Shown here: positions 15,601 to 30,600 of the stretch, one piece after another
Numbering within the stretch: the first letter of the stretch is position 1
Layout: every line of letters starts with the position of its first letter
Source: Sipunculus nudus
Lineage: Eukaryota > Annelida > Sipuncula > Golfingiida > Sipunculidae
Direction: 5' to 3'
Length of the DNA: 64,000 bases
Assembly (NCBI GenBank): GCA_026874595.1
Contig: CM049317.1
Span: 77,135,891-77,199,890 of the forward strand
The notes under the pieces: model-generated
Databases searched by the model: none
What the model was told of the DNA's origin: nothing
The model's input: the letters and a program-made list of their open reading frames with translations, nothing else
Made by a program: the position numbers and the translations under genes

Positions 15601-18600
15601 TGAGGTTCACATCACTCCTCAGTAAGTCTAGTGTGTCCTCTAAATAATAAACACAAGGTTCACATCACTCCTCAGTAAGTCTGTGTGTCCTCTAAATCAA
15701 AAACAGGAGGTTCATCTCACTCCTCAGTAAGTCTGTGTGTCCTCTAAATCAAAAACAGGAGGTTCATCTCACTCCTCAGTAAGTCTGTGTGTCCTCTAAA
15801 TCAATAACGCGAAGTTCACCTCACCCCTCAGTAAGTCCATCAGTGTGTCCTCTAAATCATAAACGCAAGGTTCACATCACCCCTCAGTAAGTCCATCAGT
15901 GTGTCCTCTAAATCAAAAATGTGAGGTGTACATCACCCCTCGTTAAGTCCATCAGTGTGTCCTCTCAATTATAAACAGGAGGTTCACATCACCCCTCAGT
16001 AAGTCAATCAGTGTGTCCTCTAAATCATAAATGCGAAGTTCACATCATCCCTCAGTAAGTCCATTAGTGTGTCCTCTAGATCATAAAAGCGAGGTTAACA
16101 TCACCCCTCAGTAAGTCTGTGTGTCCTCTAAATCAAAAACAGGAGGTTCACATCACCCCTCATTAAGTCAATCAGTGTATCCTCTAAATCATAAACTCAA
16201 GGTTCACATCACCCCTCAGTAAGTCCATCACTGTGTCCTCTAGATCATAAACGCTAGGTTCACATCACCCCTCAGTAAGTCAATCAGTGTGTCCTCTAAA
16301 TCATAAACGCTTGGTTCACATCACCCCTCAGTAAATCCATCAGTGTGTCCTCTAAATCATAAATTCGAGGTGTACATCACCACTCAGTAAGTCTGTGTGT
16401 CCTCTAAATCAAAAACAGGAGGTTCACATCACCCCTCATTAAGTCCATCAGTGTGTCCTCTAAATCAAAAATGCGAGGTGTACATCACCCCTCAGTAAGT
16501 CTATCAGTGTGTCCTCTAAATCAAAAACAGGGGGTTCACATCATCCCTCAGTAAGTCAATCAGTATGTCCTCTAAATCATAAACGCTAGGTTCACATCAC
16601 CCCTCAGTAAGTCCATCAGTGTGTCCTCTAAATCATCAATGCGAGGTGTACATCACCCCTCAGTAAGTCTGTGTGTCCTCTAAATCATAAACATGAGGTT
16701 CACATCACCTCTCAGTAAGTCCATCAGTGTGTCCTCTCAATCATAAATGCAAGGTTCACATCACCCCTCAGTAAGTCCATCAGTGTGTCCTCTAAATCAT
16801 AAATGCTAGGTTCACATCACCCCTCAGTAAGTCAATCAGTGTGTCCTCTAATTCATAAACACGAGTTTCATATTTCCCCTCAGTAAGTCCATCACTGTGT
16901 CCTCTAGATCATAAACGCGAGGTTCACATCACCCCTCAGTAAGTCAATCAGTGTGTCCTCTAAATCATAAACACTAGGTTCACATCACCCCTCAGTAAGT
17001 CCATCAGTGTGTCCTCTAAATCATAAACAGGAGGTTCACATCATCCCTCAGTAAGTCCATCAGTGTGTCCTCTAAATCATAAATGCGAGGTTCACATCAC
17101 CCCTCAGTAAGTCCATCAGTGTGTCCTCTAAAATCATAAATGCTAGGTTCACATCACCCCTCAGTAAGTCCATCAGTGTGTCCTCTAAATCATAAACAGG
17201 AGGTTCACATCACCCCTCAGTAAGTCCATCAGTGTGTCCTCTAAATCAAAAACAGGGGGTTCACATCATCCCTCAGTAAGTCAATCAGTGTGTCCTCTAA
17301 ATCATAAACGCTAGGTTCACATCACCCCTCAGTAAGTCCATCAGTGTGTCCTCTAAATCATCAATGCGAGGTGTACATCACCCCTCAGTAAGTCTGTGTG
17401 TCCTCTAAATCATAAACATGAGGTTCACATCACCTCTCAGTAAGTCCATCAGTGTGTCCTCTCAATCATAAATGCAAGGTTCACATCACCCCTCAGTAAG
17501 TCCATCAGTGTGTCCTCTAAATCATAAATGCTAGGTTCACATCACCCCTCAGTAAGTCAATCAGTGTGTCCTCTAATTCATAAACACGAGGTTCATATTT
17601 CCCCTCAGTAAGTCCATCACTGTGTCCTCTAGATCATAAACGCGAGGTTCACATCACCCCTCAGTAAGTCAATCAGTGTGTCCTCTAAATCATAAACGCT
17701 AGGTTCACATCACCCCTCAGTAAGTCCATCAGTGTGTCCTCTAAATCATAAACAGGAGGTTCACATCATCCCTCAGTAAGTCCATCAGTGTGTCCTCTAA
17801 ATCATAAATGCGAGGTTCACATCACCCCTCAGTAAGTCCATCAGTGTGTCCTCTAAAATCATAAATGCTAGGTTCACATCACCCCTCAGTAAGTCCATCA
17901 GTGTGTCCTCTAAATCATAAACAGGAGGTTCACATCACCCCTCAGTAAGTCCATCAGTGTGTCCTCTAAATCATAAACAGGAGGTTCACATCACCCCTCA
18001 GTAAGTCCATCAGTGTGTCCTCTAAAATCATAAATGCTAGGTTCACATCACCCCTCAGTAAGTCCATCAGTGTGTCCTCTAAATCATAAACAGGAGGTTC
18101 ACATCACCCCTCAGTAAGTCCATCAGTGTGTCCTCTAAATCATAAACAGGAGGTTCACATCAACCTTCAGTAAGTCCATCAGTGTGTCCTCTAAATCATA
18201 AATGCGAGGTTCACATCACCCCTCAGTAAGTCCATCAGTGTGTCCTCTAAATCATAAATGCGAGGTTCACATCACCCCTCAGTAAGTCCATCAGTGTGTC
18301 CTCTAAATCATTAACGCGAAGTTCACATCACCCATCAGTAAGTCTGTGTGTCCTCTAAATCATTAACAGGAGGTTCATTTCACTCCTCAGTAAGTCTGTG
18401 TGTCCTCTAAATCATAAATGCGAAGTTCACATCACCCCTCAGTAAGTCTATCAGTGTGTCCTCTAAATCATAACAGGAGGTTCACATCACCCCTCAGTAA
18501 GTCCATCAGTGTGTCCTCTAAATCATAAACAGGAGGTTCACATCACTCCTCAGTAAGTCCATCAGTGTGTCCTCTAAATCATAAACAGGAGGTTCACATC

Positions 18601-21600
18601 ACTCCTCAGTAAGTCAGTGTGTCCTCTAAATCATTAACGCGAAGTTCACATCACCCATCAATAAGTCTGTGTTTTCTCTACATCATAAACAGGAGGTTCA
18701 TTTCACTCCTCAGTAAGTCTGTGTGTCCTCTAAATCAAAAATGCGAGGTGTACATCACTCCTCAGTAAGTCTGTGTGTCCTCTAAATCATAAACAGGAGA
18801 TTCACATCACCTCTCATTAAGTCTGTGTGTCCTCTAAATCATAAACGCTAGGTTCACATCACCCCTCAGTAAGTCAATGTGTCCTCTAAATCATAAACGC
18901 TTGGTTCACATCACCCCTCAGTAAGTCCATCAGTGTGTCCTCTAAATCATAAATGTGAGGTGTACATCACCCCTCAGTAAGTCTGTGTGTCCTCTAAATC
19001 AAAAACAGGAGGTTCACATCACCCCTCATTAAGTCCATCAGTGTGTCCTCTAAACCAAAAATGCGAGGTGTACATCACCCCTCAGTAAGTCTATCAGTGT
19101 GTCCTCTAAATCAAAAACAGGGGGTTCACATCATCCCTCAGTAAGTCAATCAGTGTGTCCTCTAAATCATAAACGCTAGGTTCACATCACCCCTCAGTAA
19201 GTCCATCAGTGTGTCCTCTAAATCATAAATGCGAGGTGTACATCACCCCTCAGTAAGTCTGTGTGTCCTCTAAATCATAAACATGAGGTTCACATCACCT
19301 CTCAGTAAGTCCATTAGTGTGTCCTCTCAATCATAAATGCAAGGTTCACATCACCCCTCAGTAAGTCCATCAGTGTGTCCTCTAAATCATAAATGCTAGG
19401 TTCACATCACCCCTCAGTAAGTCAATCAGTGTGTCCTCTAATTCATAAACACGAGGTTCATATTTCCCCTCAGTAAGTCCATCACTGTGTCCTCTAGATC
19501 ATAAACGCGAGGTTCACATCACCCCTCAGTAAGTCAATCAGTGTGTCCTCTAAATCATAAACGCTAGGTTCACATCACCCCTCAGTAAGTCCATCAGTGT
19601 GTCCTCTAAATCATAAACAGGAGGTTCACATCATCCCTCAGTAAGTCCATCAGTGTGTCCTCTAAATCATAAATGCGAGGTTCACATCACCCCTCAGTAA
19701 GTCCATCAGTGTGTCCTCTAAAATCATAAATGCTAGGTTCACATCACCCCTCAGTAAGTCCATCAGTGTGTCCTCTAAATCATAAACTGGAGGTTCACAT
19801 CACCCCTCAGTGTGTCCATCAGTGTGTCCTCTAAATCATAAACAGGAGGTTCACATCACCCCTCAGTAAGTCCATTAGTTTGGCCTTCTCAATCATAAAC
19901 GTGAGGTTCACATCACCCCTCAGTAAGTCCATCAGTGTGCCCTCTAAATCATAAACGCGAGGTTCACATCACTCCTCAGTAAGTCCATCAGTGTGTCCTC
20001 TAAATCATAAACACAACGTTCACATCACCCCTCAGTAAGTCTGTGTGCCCTCCAAATCATAAACGTGAGGTTCACATCACTCCTCAGTAAGTCTAGTGTG
20101 TCCTCTAAATAATAAACACAAGGTTCACATCACTCCTCAGTAAGTCTGTGTGTCCTCTAAATCAAAAACAGGAGGTTCATCTCACTCCTCAGTAAGTCTG
20201 TGTGTCCTCTAAATCAATAACGCGAAGTTCACATCACCCCTCAGTAAGTCCATCAGTGTGTCCTCTAAATCATAAACGCAAGGTTCACATCACCCCTCAG
20301 TAAGTCCATCAGTGTGTCCTCTAAATCATAAACAGGAGGTTCACATCATCCCTCAGTAAGTCCATCAGTGTGTCCTCTAAATCATAAATGCGAGGTTCAC
20401 ATCACCCCTCAGTAAGTCCATCAGTGTGTCCTCTAAAATCATAAATGCTAGGTTTACATCACCCCTCAGTAAGTCCATCAGTGTGTCCTCTAAATCATAA
20501 ACTGGAGGTTCACATCACCCCTCAGTAAGTCCATCAGTGTGTCCTCTAAATCATAAACAGGAGGTTCACATCACCCCTCAGTAAGTCCATTAGTTTGGCC
20601 TTCTCAATCATAAACGTGAGGTTCACATCACCCCTCACTAAGTCCATCAGTGCGTCCTCTAAATCATAAACGCGAGGTTCACATCACTCCTCAGTAAGTC
20701 CATCAGTGTGTCCTCTAAATCATAAACACAACGTTCACATCACCCCTCAGTAAGTCTGTGTGCCCTCCAAATCATAAACGTGAGGTTCACATCACTCCTC
20801 AGTAAGTCTAGTGTGTCCTCTAAATAATAAACACAAGGTTCACATCACTCCTCAGTAAGTCTGTGTGTCCTCTAAATCAAAAACAGGAGGTTCATCTCAC
20901 TCCTCAGTAAGTCTGTGTGTCCTCTAAATCAAAAACAGGAGGTTCATCTCACTCCTCAGTAAGTCTGTGTGTCCTCTAAATCAATAACGCGAAGTTCACA
21001 TCACCCCTCAGTAAGTCCATCAGTGTGTCCTCTAAATCATAAACGCAAGGTTCACATCACCCCTCAGTAAGTCCATCAGTGTGTCCTCTAAATCATAAAT
21101 GCAAGGTTAACATCACCCCTCGTTAAGTCCATCAGTGTGTCCTCTCAATTATAAACAGGAGGTTCACATCACCCCTCAGTAAGTCAATCAGTGTGTCCTC
21201 TAAATCATAAATGCGAAGTTCACATCATCCCTCAGTAAGTCCATTAGTGTGTCCTCTAGATCATAAAAGCGAGGTTCACATCACTCCTCAGTAAGTCAGT
21301 GTGTCCTCTAAATAATAAACACAACGTTCACATCACCCCTCAGTAAGTCCATCAGTGTGTCCTCTAAATCATAAATGCGAGGTTCACATCACCCCTCAGT
21401 AAGTCCATCAGTGTGTCCTCTAAATCATTAACGCGAAGTTCACATCACCCATCAGTAAGTCTGTGTGTCCTCTTAATCATTAACAGGAGGTTCATTTCAC
21501 TCCTCAGTAAGTCTGTGTGTCCTCTAAATCATAAATGCGAAGTTCACATCACCCCTCAGTAAGTCTATCAGTGTGTCCTCTAAATCATAACAGGAGGTTC

Positions 21601-24600
21601 ACATCACCCCTCAGTAAGTCCATCAGTGTGTCCTCTAAATCATAAACAGGAGGTTCACATCACTCCTCAGTAAGTCCATCAGAGTGTCCTCTAAATCATA
21701 AACAGGAGGTTCACATCACTCCTCAGTAAGTCAGTGTGTCCTCTAAATCATTAACGCGAAGTTCACATCACCCATCAATAAGTCTGTGTTTCCTCTACAT
21801 CATCAACAGGAGGTTCATTTCACTCCTCAGTAAGTCTGTGTGTCCTCTAAATCAAAAATGCGAGGTGTACATCACCCCTCAGTAAGTCTGTGTGTCCTCT
21901 AAATCAAAAACAGGAGGTTCACATCACCCCTCATTAAGTCCATCAGTGTGTCCTCTAAATCAAAAATGCGAGGTGTACATCACCCCTCAGTAAGTCTATC
22001 AATGTGTCCTCTAAATAAAAAACAGGGGGTTCACATCATCCCTCAGTAAGTCAATCAGTGTGTCCTCTAAATCATAAACGCTATGTTCACATCACCCCTC
22101 AGTAAGTCCATCAGTGTGTCCTCTAAATCATCAATGCGAGGTGTACATCACCCCTCAGTAAGTCTGTGTGTCCTCTAAATCATAAACATGAGGTTCACAT
22201 CACCTCTCAGTAAGTCCATCAGTGTGTCCTCTCAATCATAAATGCAAGGTTCACATCACCCCTCAGTAAGTCCATCAGTGTGTCCTCTAAATCATAAATG
22301 CTAGGTTCACATCACCCCTCAGTAAGTCAATCAGTGTGTCCTCTAATTCATAAACACAAGGTTCATATTTCCCCTCAGTAAGTCCATCACTGTGTCCTCT
22401 AGATCATAAACGCGAGGTTCACATCACCCCTCAGTAAGTCAATCAGTGTGTCCTCTAAATCATAAACGCTAGGTTCACATCACCCCTCAGTAAGTCCATC
22501 AGTGTGTCCTCTAAATCATAAACAGGAGGTTCACATCATCCCTCAGTAAGTCCATCAGTGTGTCCTCTAAATCATAAATGCGAGGTTCACATCACCCCTC
22601 AGTAAGTCCATCAGTGTGTCCTCTAAAATCATAAATGCTAGGTTCACATCACCCCTCAGTAAGTCCATCAGTGTGTCCTCTAAATCATAAACAGGAGGTT
22701 CACATCACCCCTCAGTAAGTCCATCAGTGTGTCCTCTAAAATCATAAATGCTAGGTTCACATCACCCCTCAGTAAGTCCATCAGTGTGTCCTCTAAATCA
22801 TAAACAGGAGGTTCACATCACCCCTCAGTAAGTCCATCAGTGTGTCCTCTAAATCATAAACAGGAGGTTCACATCAACCTTCAGTAAGTCCATCAGTGTG
22901 TCCTCTAAATCATAAATGCGAGGTTCACATCACCCCTCAGTAAGTCCATCAGTGTGTCCTCTAAATCATAAATGCGAGGTTCACATCACCCCTCAGTAAG
23001 TCCATCAGTGTGTCCTCTAAATCATTAACGCGAAGTTCACATCACCCATCAGTAAGTCTGTGTGTCCTCTAAATCATTAACAGGAGGTTCATTTCACTCC
23101 TCAGTAAGTCTGTGTGTCCTCTAAATCATAAATGCGAAGTTCACATCACCCCTCAGTAAGTCTATCAGTGTGTCCTCTAAATCATAACAGGAGGTTCACA
23201 TCACCCCTCAGTAAGTCCATCAGTGTGTCCTCTAAATCATAAACAGGAGGTTCACATCACTCCTCAGTAAGTCCATCAGTGTGTCCTCTAAATCATAAAC
23301 AGGAGGTTCACATCACTCCTCAGTAAGTCAGTGTGTCCTCTAAATCATTAACGCGAAGTTCACATCACCCATCAATAAGTCTGTGTTTTCTCTACATCAT
23401 AAACAGGAGGTTCATTTCACTCCTCAGTAAGTCTGTGTGTCCTCTAAATCAAAAATGTGAGGTGTACATCACTCCTCAGTAAGTCTGTGTGTCCTCTAAA
23501 TCATAAACAGGAGATTCACATCACCTCTCATTAAGTCTGTGTGTCCTCTAAATCATAAACACGAGGTTCACATCACTCCTCAGTAAGTCAGTGTGTCCTC
23601 TAAATCATAAATGCGAGGTTCACATCACCCCTCAGTAAGTCCATCAGTGTGTCCTCTAAATCATAAATGCGAGGTTCACATCACCCCTCAGTAAGTCCAT
23701 CAGTGTGTCCTCTAAATCATTAACGCGAAGTTCACATCACCCATCAGTAAGTCTGTGTGTCCTCTAAATCATTAACAGGAGGTTCATTTCACTCTCAGGA
23801 AGTCTGTGTGTCCTCTAAATCATAAATGCGAAGTTCACATCACCCCTCAGTAAGTCTATCAGTGTGTCCTCTAAATCATAACAGGAGGTTCACATCACCC
23901 CTCAGTAAGTCCATCAGTGTGTCCTCTAAATCATAAACAGGAGGTTCACATCACTGCTCAGTAAGTCAGTGTGTCCTCTAAATCATTAACGCGAAGTTCA
24001 CATCACCCCTCAGTAAGTCTATCAGTGTGTCCTCTAAATCATAACAGGAGGTTCACATCACCCCTCAGTAAGTCCATCAGTGTGTCCTCTAAATCATAAA
24101 CAGGAGGTTCACATCACTCCTCAGTAAGTCAGTGTGTCCTCTAAATCATTAACGCGAAGTTCACATCACCCATCAGTAAGTCTGTGTTTCCTCTACATCA
24201 TAAACAGGAGGTTCATTTCACTCCTCAGTAAGTCTGTGTGTCCTCTAAATCAAAAATGCGAGGTGTACATCACTCCTCAGTAAGTCTGTGTGTCCTCTAA
24301 ATCATAAACAGGAGATTCACATCACCTCTCATTAAGTCTGTGTGTCCTCTAAATCATAAACACGAGGTTCACATCACTCCTCAGTAAGTCAGTGTGTCCT
24401 CTAAATAATAAACACAACGTTCACATCACCCCTCAGTAAGTCCATCAGTGTGTCCTCTAAATCATAAATGCGAGGTGTACATCACCCCTCAGTAAGTCTG
24501 TGTGTCCTCTAAATCAAAAACAGGAGGTTCACATCACCCCTCATTAAGTCCATCAGTGTGTCCTCTAAACCAAAAATGCGAGGTGTACATCACCCCTCAG

Positions 24601-27600
24601 TAAGTCTATCAGTGTGTCCTCTAAATCAAAAACAGGGGGTTCACATCATCCCTCAGTAAGTCAATCAGTGTGTCCTCTAAATCATAAACGCTAGGTTCAC
24701 ATCACCCCTCAGTAAGTCCATCAGTGTGTCCTCTAAATCATAAATGCGAGGTGTACATCACCCCTCAGTAAGTCTGTGTGTCCTCTAAATCATAAACATG
24801 AGGTTCACATCACCTCTCAGTAAGTCCATTAGTGTGTCCTCTCAATCATAAATGCAAGGTTCACATCACCCCTCAGTAAGTCCATCAGTGTGTCCTCTAA
24901 ATCATAAATGCTAGGTTCACATCACCCCTCAGTAAGTCAATCAGTGTGTCCTCTAATTCATAAACACGAGGTTCATATTTCCCCTCAGTAAGTCCATCAC
25001 TGTGTCCTCTAGATCATAAACGCGAGGTTCACATCACCCCTCAGTAAGTCAATCAGTGTGTCCTCTAAATCATAAACGCTAGGTTCACATCACCCCTCAG
25101 TAAGTCCATCAGTGTGTCCTCTAAATCATAAACAGGAGGTTCACATCATCCCTCAGTAAGTCCATCAGTGTGTCCTCTAAATCATAAATGCGAGGTTCAC
25201 ATCACCCCTCAGTAAGTCCATCAGTGTGTCCTCTAAAATCATAAATGCTAGGTTCACATCACCCCTCAGTAAGTCCATCAGTGTGTCCTCTAAATCATAA
25301 ACTGGAGGTTCACATCACCCCTCAGTGTGTCCATCAGTGTGTCCTCTAAATCATAAACAGGAGGTTCACATCACCCCTCAGTAAGTCCATTAGTTTGGCC
25401 TTCTCAATCATAAACGTGAGGTTCACATCACCCCTCAGTAAGTCCATCAGTGTGCCCTCTAAATCATAAACGCGAGGTTCACATCACTCCTCAGTAAGTC
25501 CATCAGTGTGTCCTCTAAATCATAAACACAACGTTCACATCACCCCTCAGTAAGTCTGTGTGCCCTCCAAATCATAAACGTGAGGTTCACATCACTCCTC
25601 AGTAAGTCTAGTGTGTCCTCTAAATAATAAACACAAGGTTCACATCACTCCTCAGTAAGTCTGTGTGTCCTCTAAATCAAAAACAGGAGGTTCATCTCAC
25701 TCCTCAGTAAGTCTGTGTGTCCTCTAAATCAATAACGCGAAGTTCACATCACCCCTCAGTAAGTCCATCAGTGTGTCCTCTAAATCATAAACGCAAGGTT
25801 CACATCACCCCTCAGTAAGTCCATCAGTGTGTCCTCTAAATCATAAACAGGAGGTTCACATCATCCCTCAGTAAGTCCATCAGTGTGTCCTCTAAATCAT
25901 AAATGCGAGGTTCACATCACCCCTCAGTAAGTCCATCAGTGTGTCCTCTAAAATCATAAATGCTAGGTTTACATCACCCCTCAGTAAGTCCATCAGTGTG
26001 TCCTCTAAATCATAAACTGGAGGTTCACATCACCCCTCAGTAAGTCCATCAGTGTGTCCTCTAAATCATAAACAGGAGGTTCACATCACCCCTCAGTAAG
26101 TCCATTAGTTTGGCCTTCTCAATCATAAACGTGAGGTTCACATCACCCCTCACTAAGTCCATCAGTGCGTCCTCTAAATCATAAACGCGAGGTTCACATC
26201 ACTCCTCAGTAAGTCCATCAGTGTGTCCTCTAAATCATAAACACAACGTTCACATCACCCCTCAGTAAGTCTGTGTGCCCTCCAAATCATAAACGTGAGG
26301 TTCACATCACTCCTCAGTAAGTCTAGTGTGTCCTCTAAATAATAAACACAAGGTTCACATCACTCCTCAGTAAGTCTGTGTGTCCTCTAAATCAAAAACA
26401 GGAGGTTCATCTCACTCCTCAGTAAGTCTGTGTGTCCTCTAAATCAAAAACAGGAGGTTCATCTCACTCCTCAGTAAGTCTGTGTGTCCTCTAAATCAAT
26501 AACGCGAAGTTCACATCACCCCTCAGTAAGTCCATCAGTGTGTCCTCTAAATCATAAACGCAAGGTTCACATCACCCCTCAGTAAGTCCATCAGTGTGTC
26601 CTCTAAATCATAAATGCAAGGTTAACATCACCCCTCGTTAAGTCCATCAGTGTGTCCTCTCAATTATAAACAGGAGGTTCACATCACCCCTCAGTAAGTC
26701 AATCAGTGTGTCCTCTAAATCATAAATGCGAAGTTCACATCATCCCTCAGTAAGTCCATTAGTGTGTCCTCTAGATCATAAAAGCGAGGTTAACATCACC
26801 CCTCAGTAAGTCTGTGTGTCCTCTAAATCAAAAACAGGAGGTTCACATCACCCCTCATTAAGTCCATCAGTGTATCCTCTAAATCATAAACTCAAGGTTC
26901 ACATCACCCCTCAGTAAGTCCATCACTGTGTCCTCTAGATCATAAACGCTAGGTTCACATCACCCCTCAGTAAGTCAATCAGTGTGTCCTCTAAATCATA
27001 AACGCTTGGTTCACATCACCCCTCAGTAAGTCCATCAGTGTGTCCTCTAAATCATAAATTCGAGGTGTACATCACCCCTCAGTAAGTCTGTGTGTCCTCT
27101 AAATCAAAAACAGGAGGTTCACATCACCCCTCATTAAGTCCATCAGTGTGTCCTCTAAATCAAAAATGCGAGGTGTACATCACCCCTCAGTAAGTCTATC
27201 AGTGTGTCCTCTAAATCAAAAACAGGGGGTTCACATCATCCCTCAGTAAGTCAATCAGTGTGTCCTCTAAATCATAAACGCTAGGTTCACATCACCCCTC
27301 AGTAAGTCCATCAGTGTGTCCTCTAAATCATCAATGCGAGGTGTACATCACCCCTCAGTAAGTCTGTGTGTCCTCTAAATCATAAACATGAGGTTCACAT
27401 CACCTCTCAGTAAGTCCATCAGTGTGTCCTCTCAATCATAAATGCAAGGTTCACATCACCCCTCAGTAAGTCCATCAGTGTGTCCTCTAAATCATAAATG
27501 CTAGGTTCACATCACCCCTCAGTAAGTCAATCAGTGTGTCCTCTAATTCATAAACACGAGGTTCATATTTCCCCTCAGTAAGTCCATCACTGTGTCCTCT

Positions 27601-30600
27601 AGATCATAAACGCGAGGTTCACATCACCCCTCAGTAAGTCAATCAGTGTGTCCTCTAAATCATAAACGCTAGGTTCACATCACCCCTCAGTAAGTCCATC
27701 AGTGTGTCCTCTAAATCATAAACAGGAGGTTCACATCATCCCTCAGTAAGTCCATCAGTGTGTCCTCTAAATCATAAATGCGAGGTTCACATCACCCCTC
27801 AGTAAGTCCATCAGTGTGTCCTCTAAAATCATAAATGCTAGGTTCACATCACCCCTCAGTAAGTCCATCAGTGTGTCCTCTAAATCATAAACAGGAGGTT
27901 CACATCACCCCTCAGTAAGTCCATCAGTGTGTCCTCTAAATCATAAACAGGAGGTTCACATCACCCCTCAGTAAGTCCATCAGTGTGTCCTCTAAAATCA
28001 TAAATGCTAGGTTCACATCACCCCTCAGTAAGTCCATCAGTGTGTCCTCTAAATCATAAACAGGAGGTTCACATCACCCCTCAGTAAGTCCATCAGTGTG
28101 TCCTCTAAATCATAAACAGGAGGTTCACATCAACCTTCAGTAAGTCCATCAGTGTGTCCTCTAAATCATAAATGCGAGGTTCACATCACCCCTCAGTAAG
28201 TCCATCAGTGTGTCCTCTAAATCATAAATGCGAGGTTCACATCACCCCTCAGTAAGTCCATCAGTGTGTCCTCTAAATCATTAACGCGAAGTTCACATCA
28301 CCCATCAGTAAGTCTGTGTGTCCTCTAAATCATTAACAGGAGGTTCATTTCACTCCTCAGTAAGTCTGTGTGTCCTCTAAATCATAAATGCGAAGTTCAC
28401 ATCACCCCTCAGTAAGTCTATCAGTGTGTCCTCTAAATCATAACAGGAGGTTCACATCACCCCTCAGTAAGTCCATCAGTGTGTCCTCTAAATCATAAAC
28501 AGGAGGTTCACATCACTCCTCAGTAAGTCCATCAGTGTGTCCTCTAAATCATAAACAGGAGGTTCACATCACTCCTCAGTAAGTCAGTGTGTCCTCTAAA
28601 TCATTAACGCGAAGTTCACATCACCCATCAATAAGTCTGTGTTTTCTCTACATCATAAACAGGAGGTTCATTTCACTCCTCAGTAAGTCTGTGTGTCCTC
28701 TAAATCAAAAATGCGAGGTGTACATCACTCCTCAGTAAGTCTGTGTGTCCTCTAAATCATAAACAGGAGATTCACATCACCTCTCATTAAGTCTGTGTGT
28801 CCTCTAAATCATAAACACGAGGTTCACATCACTCCTCAGTAAGTCAGTGTGTCCTCTAAATAATAAACACAACGTTCACATCACCCCTCAGTAAGTCCAT
28901 CAGTGTGTCCTCTAAATCATAAATGCGAGGTTCACATCACCCCTCAGTAAGTCCATCAGTGTGTCCTCTAAATCATTAACGCGAAGTTCACATCACCCAT
29001 CAGTAAGTCTGTGTGTCCTCTTAATCATTAACAGGAGGTTCATTTCACTCCTCAGTAAGTCTGTGTGTCCTCTAAATCATAAATGCGAAGTTCACATCAC
29101 CCCTCAGTAAGTCTATCAGTGTGTCCTCTAAATCATAACAGGAGGTTCACATCACCCCTCAGTAAGTCCATCAGTGTGTCCTCTAAATCATAAACAGGAG
29201 GTTCACATCACTCCTCAGTAAGTCCATCAGAGTGTCCTCTAAATCATAAACAGGAGGTTCACATCACTCCTCAGTAAGTCAGTGTGTCCTCTAAATCATT
29301 AACGCGAAGTTCACATCACCCATCAATAAGTCTGTGTTTCCTCTACATCATCAACAGGAGGTTCATTTCACTCCTCAGTAAGTCTGTGTGTCCTCTAAAT
29401 CAAAAATGCGAGGTGTACATCACCCCTCAGTAAGTCTGTGTGTCCTCTAAATCAAAAACAGGAGGTTCACATCACCCCTCATTAAGTCCATCAGTGTGTC
29501 CTCTAAATCAAAAATGCGAGGTGTACATCACCCCTCAGTAAGTCTATCAATGTGTCCTCTAAATAAAAAACAGGGGGTTCACATCATCCCTCAGTAAGTC
29601 AATCAGTGTGTCCTCTAAATCATAAACGCTATGTTCACATCACCCCTCAGTAAGTCCATCAGTGTGTCCTCTAAATCATCAATGCGAGGTGTACATCACC
29701 CCTCAGTAAGTCTGTGTGTCCTCTAAATCATAAACATGAGGTTCACATCACCTCTCAGTAAGTCCATCAGTGTGTCCTCTCAATCATAAATGCAAGGTTC
29801 ACATCACCCCTCAGTAAGTCCATCAGTGTGTCCTCTAAATCATAAATGCTAGGTTCACATCACCCCTCAGTAAGTCAATCAGTGTGTCCTCTAATTCATA
29901 AACACAAGGTTCATATTTCCCCTCAGTAAGTCCATCACTGTGTCCTCTAGATCATAAACGCGAGGTTCACATCACCCCTCAGTAAGTCAATCAGTGTGTC
30001 CTCTAAATCATAAACGCTAGGTTCACATCACCCCTCAGTAAGTCCATCAGTGTGTCCTCTAAATCATAAACAGGAGGTTCACATCATCCCTCAGTAAGTC
30101 CATCAGTGTGTCCTCTAAATCATAAATGCGAGGTTCACATCACCCCTCAGTAAGTCCATCAGTGTGTCCTCTAAAATCATAAATGCTAGGTTCACATCAC
30201 CCCTCAGTAAGTCCATCAGTGTGTCCTCTAAATCATAAACAGGAGGTTCACATCACCCCTCAGTAAGTCCATCAGTGTGTCCTCTAAAATCATAAATGCT
30301 AGGTTCACATCACCCCTCAGTAAGTCCATCAGTGTGTCCTCTAAATCATAAACAGGAGGTTCACATCACCCCTCAGTAAGTCCATCAGTGTGTCCTCTAA
30401 ATCATAAACAGGAGGTTCACATCAACCTTCAGTAAGTCCATCAGTGTGTCCTCTAAATCATAAATGCGAGGTTCACATCACCCCTCAGTAAGTCCATCAG
30501 TGTGTCCTCTAAATCATAAATGCGAGGTTCACATCACCCCTCAGTAAGTCCATCAGTGTGTCCTCTAAATCATTAACGCGAAGTTCACATCACCCATCAG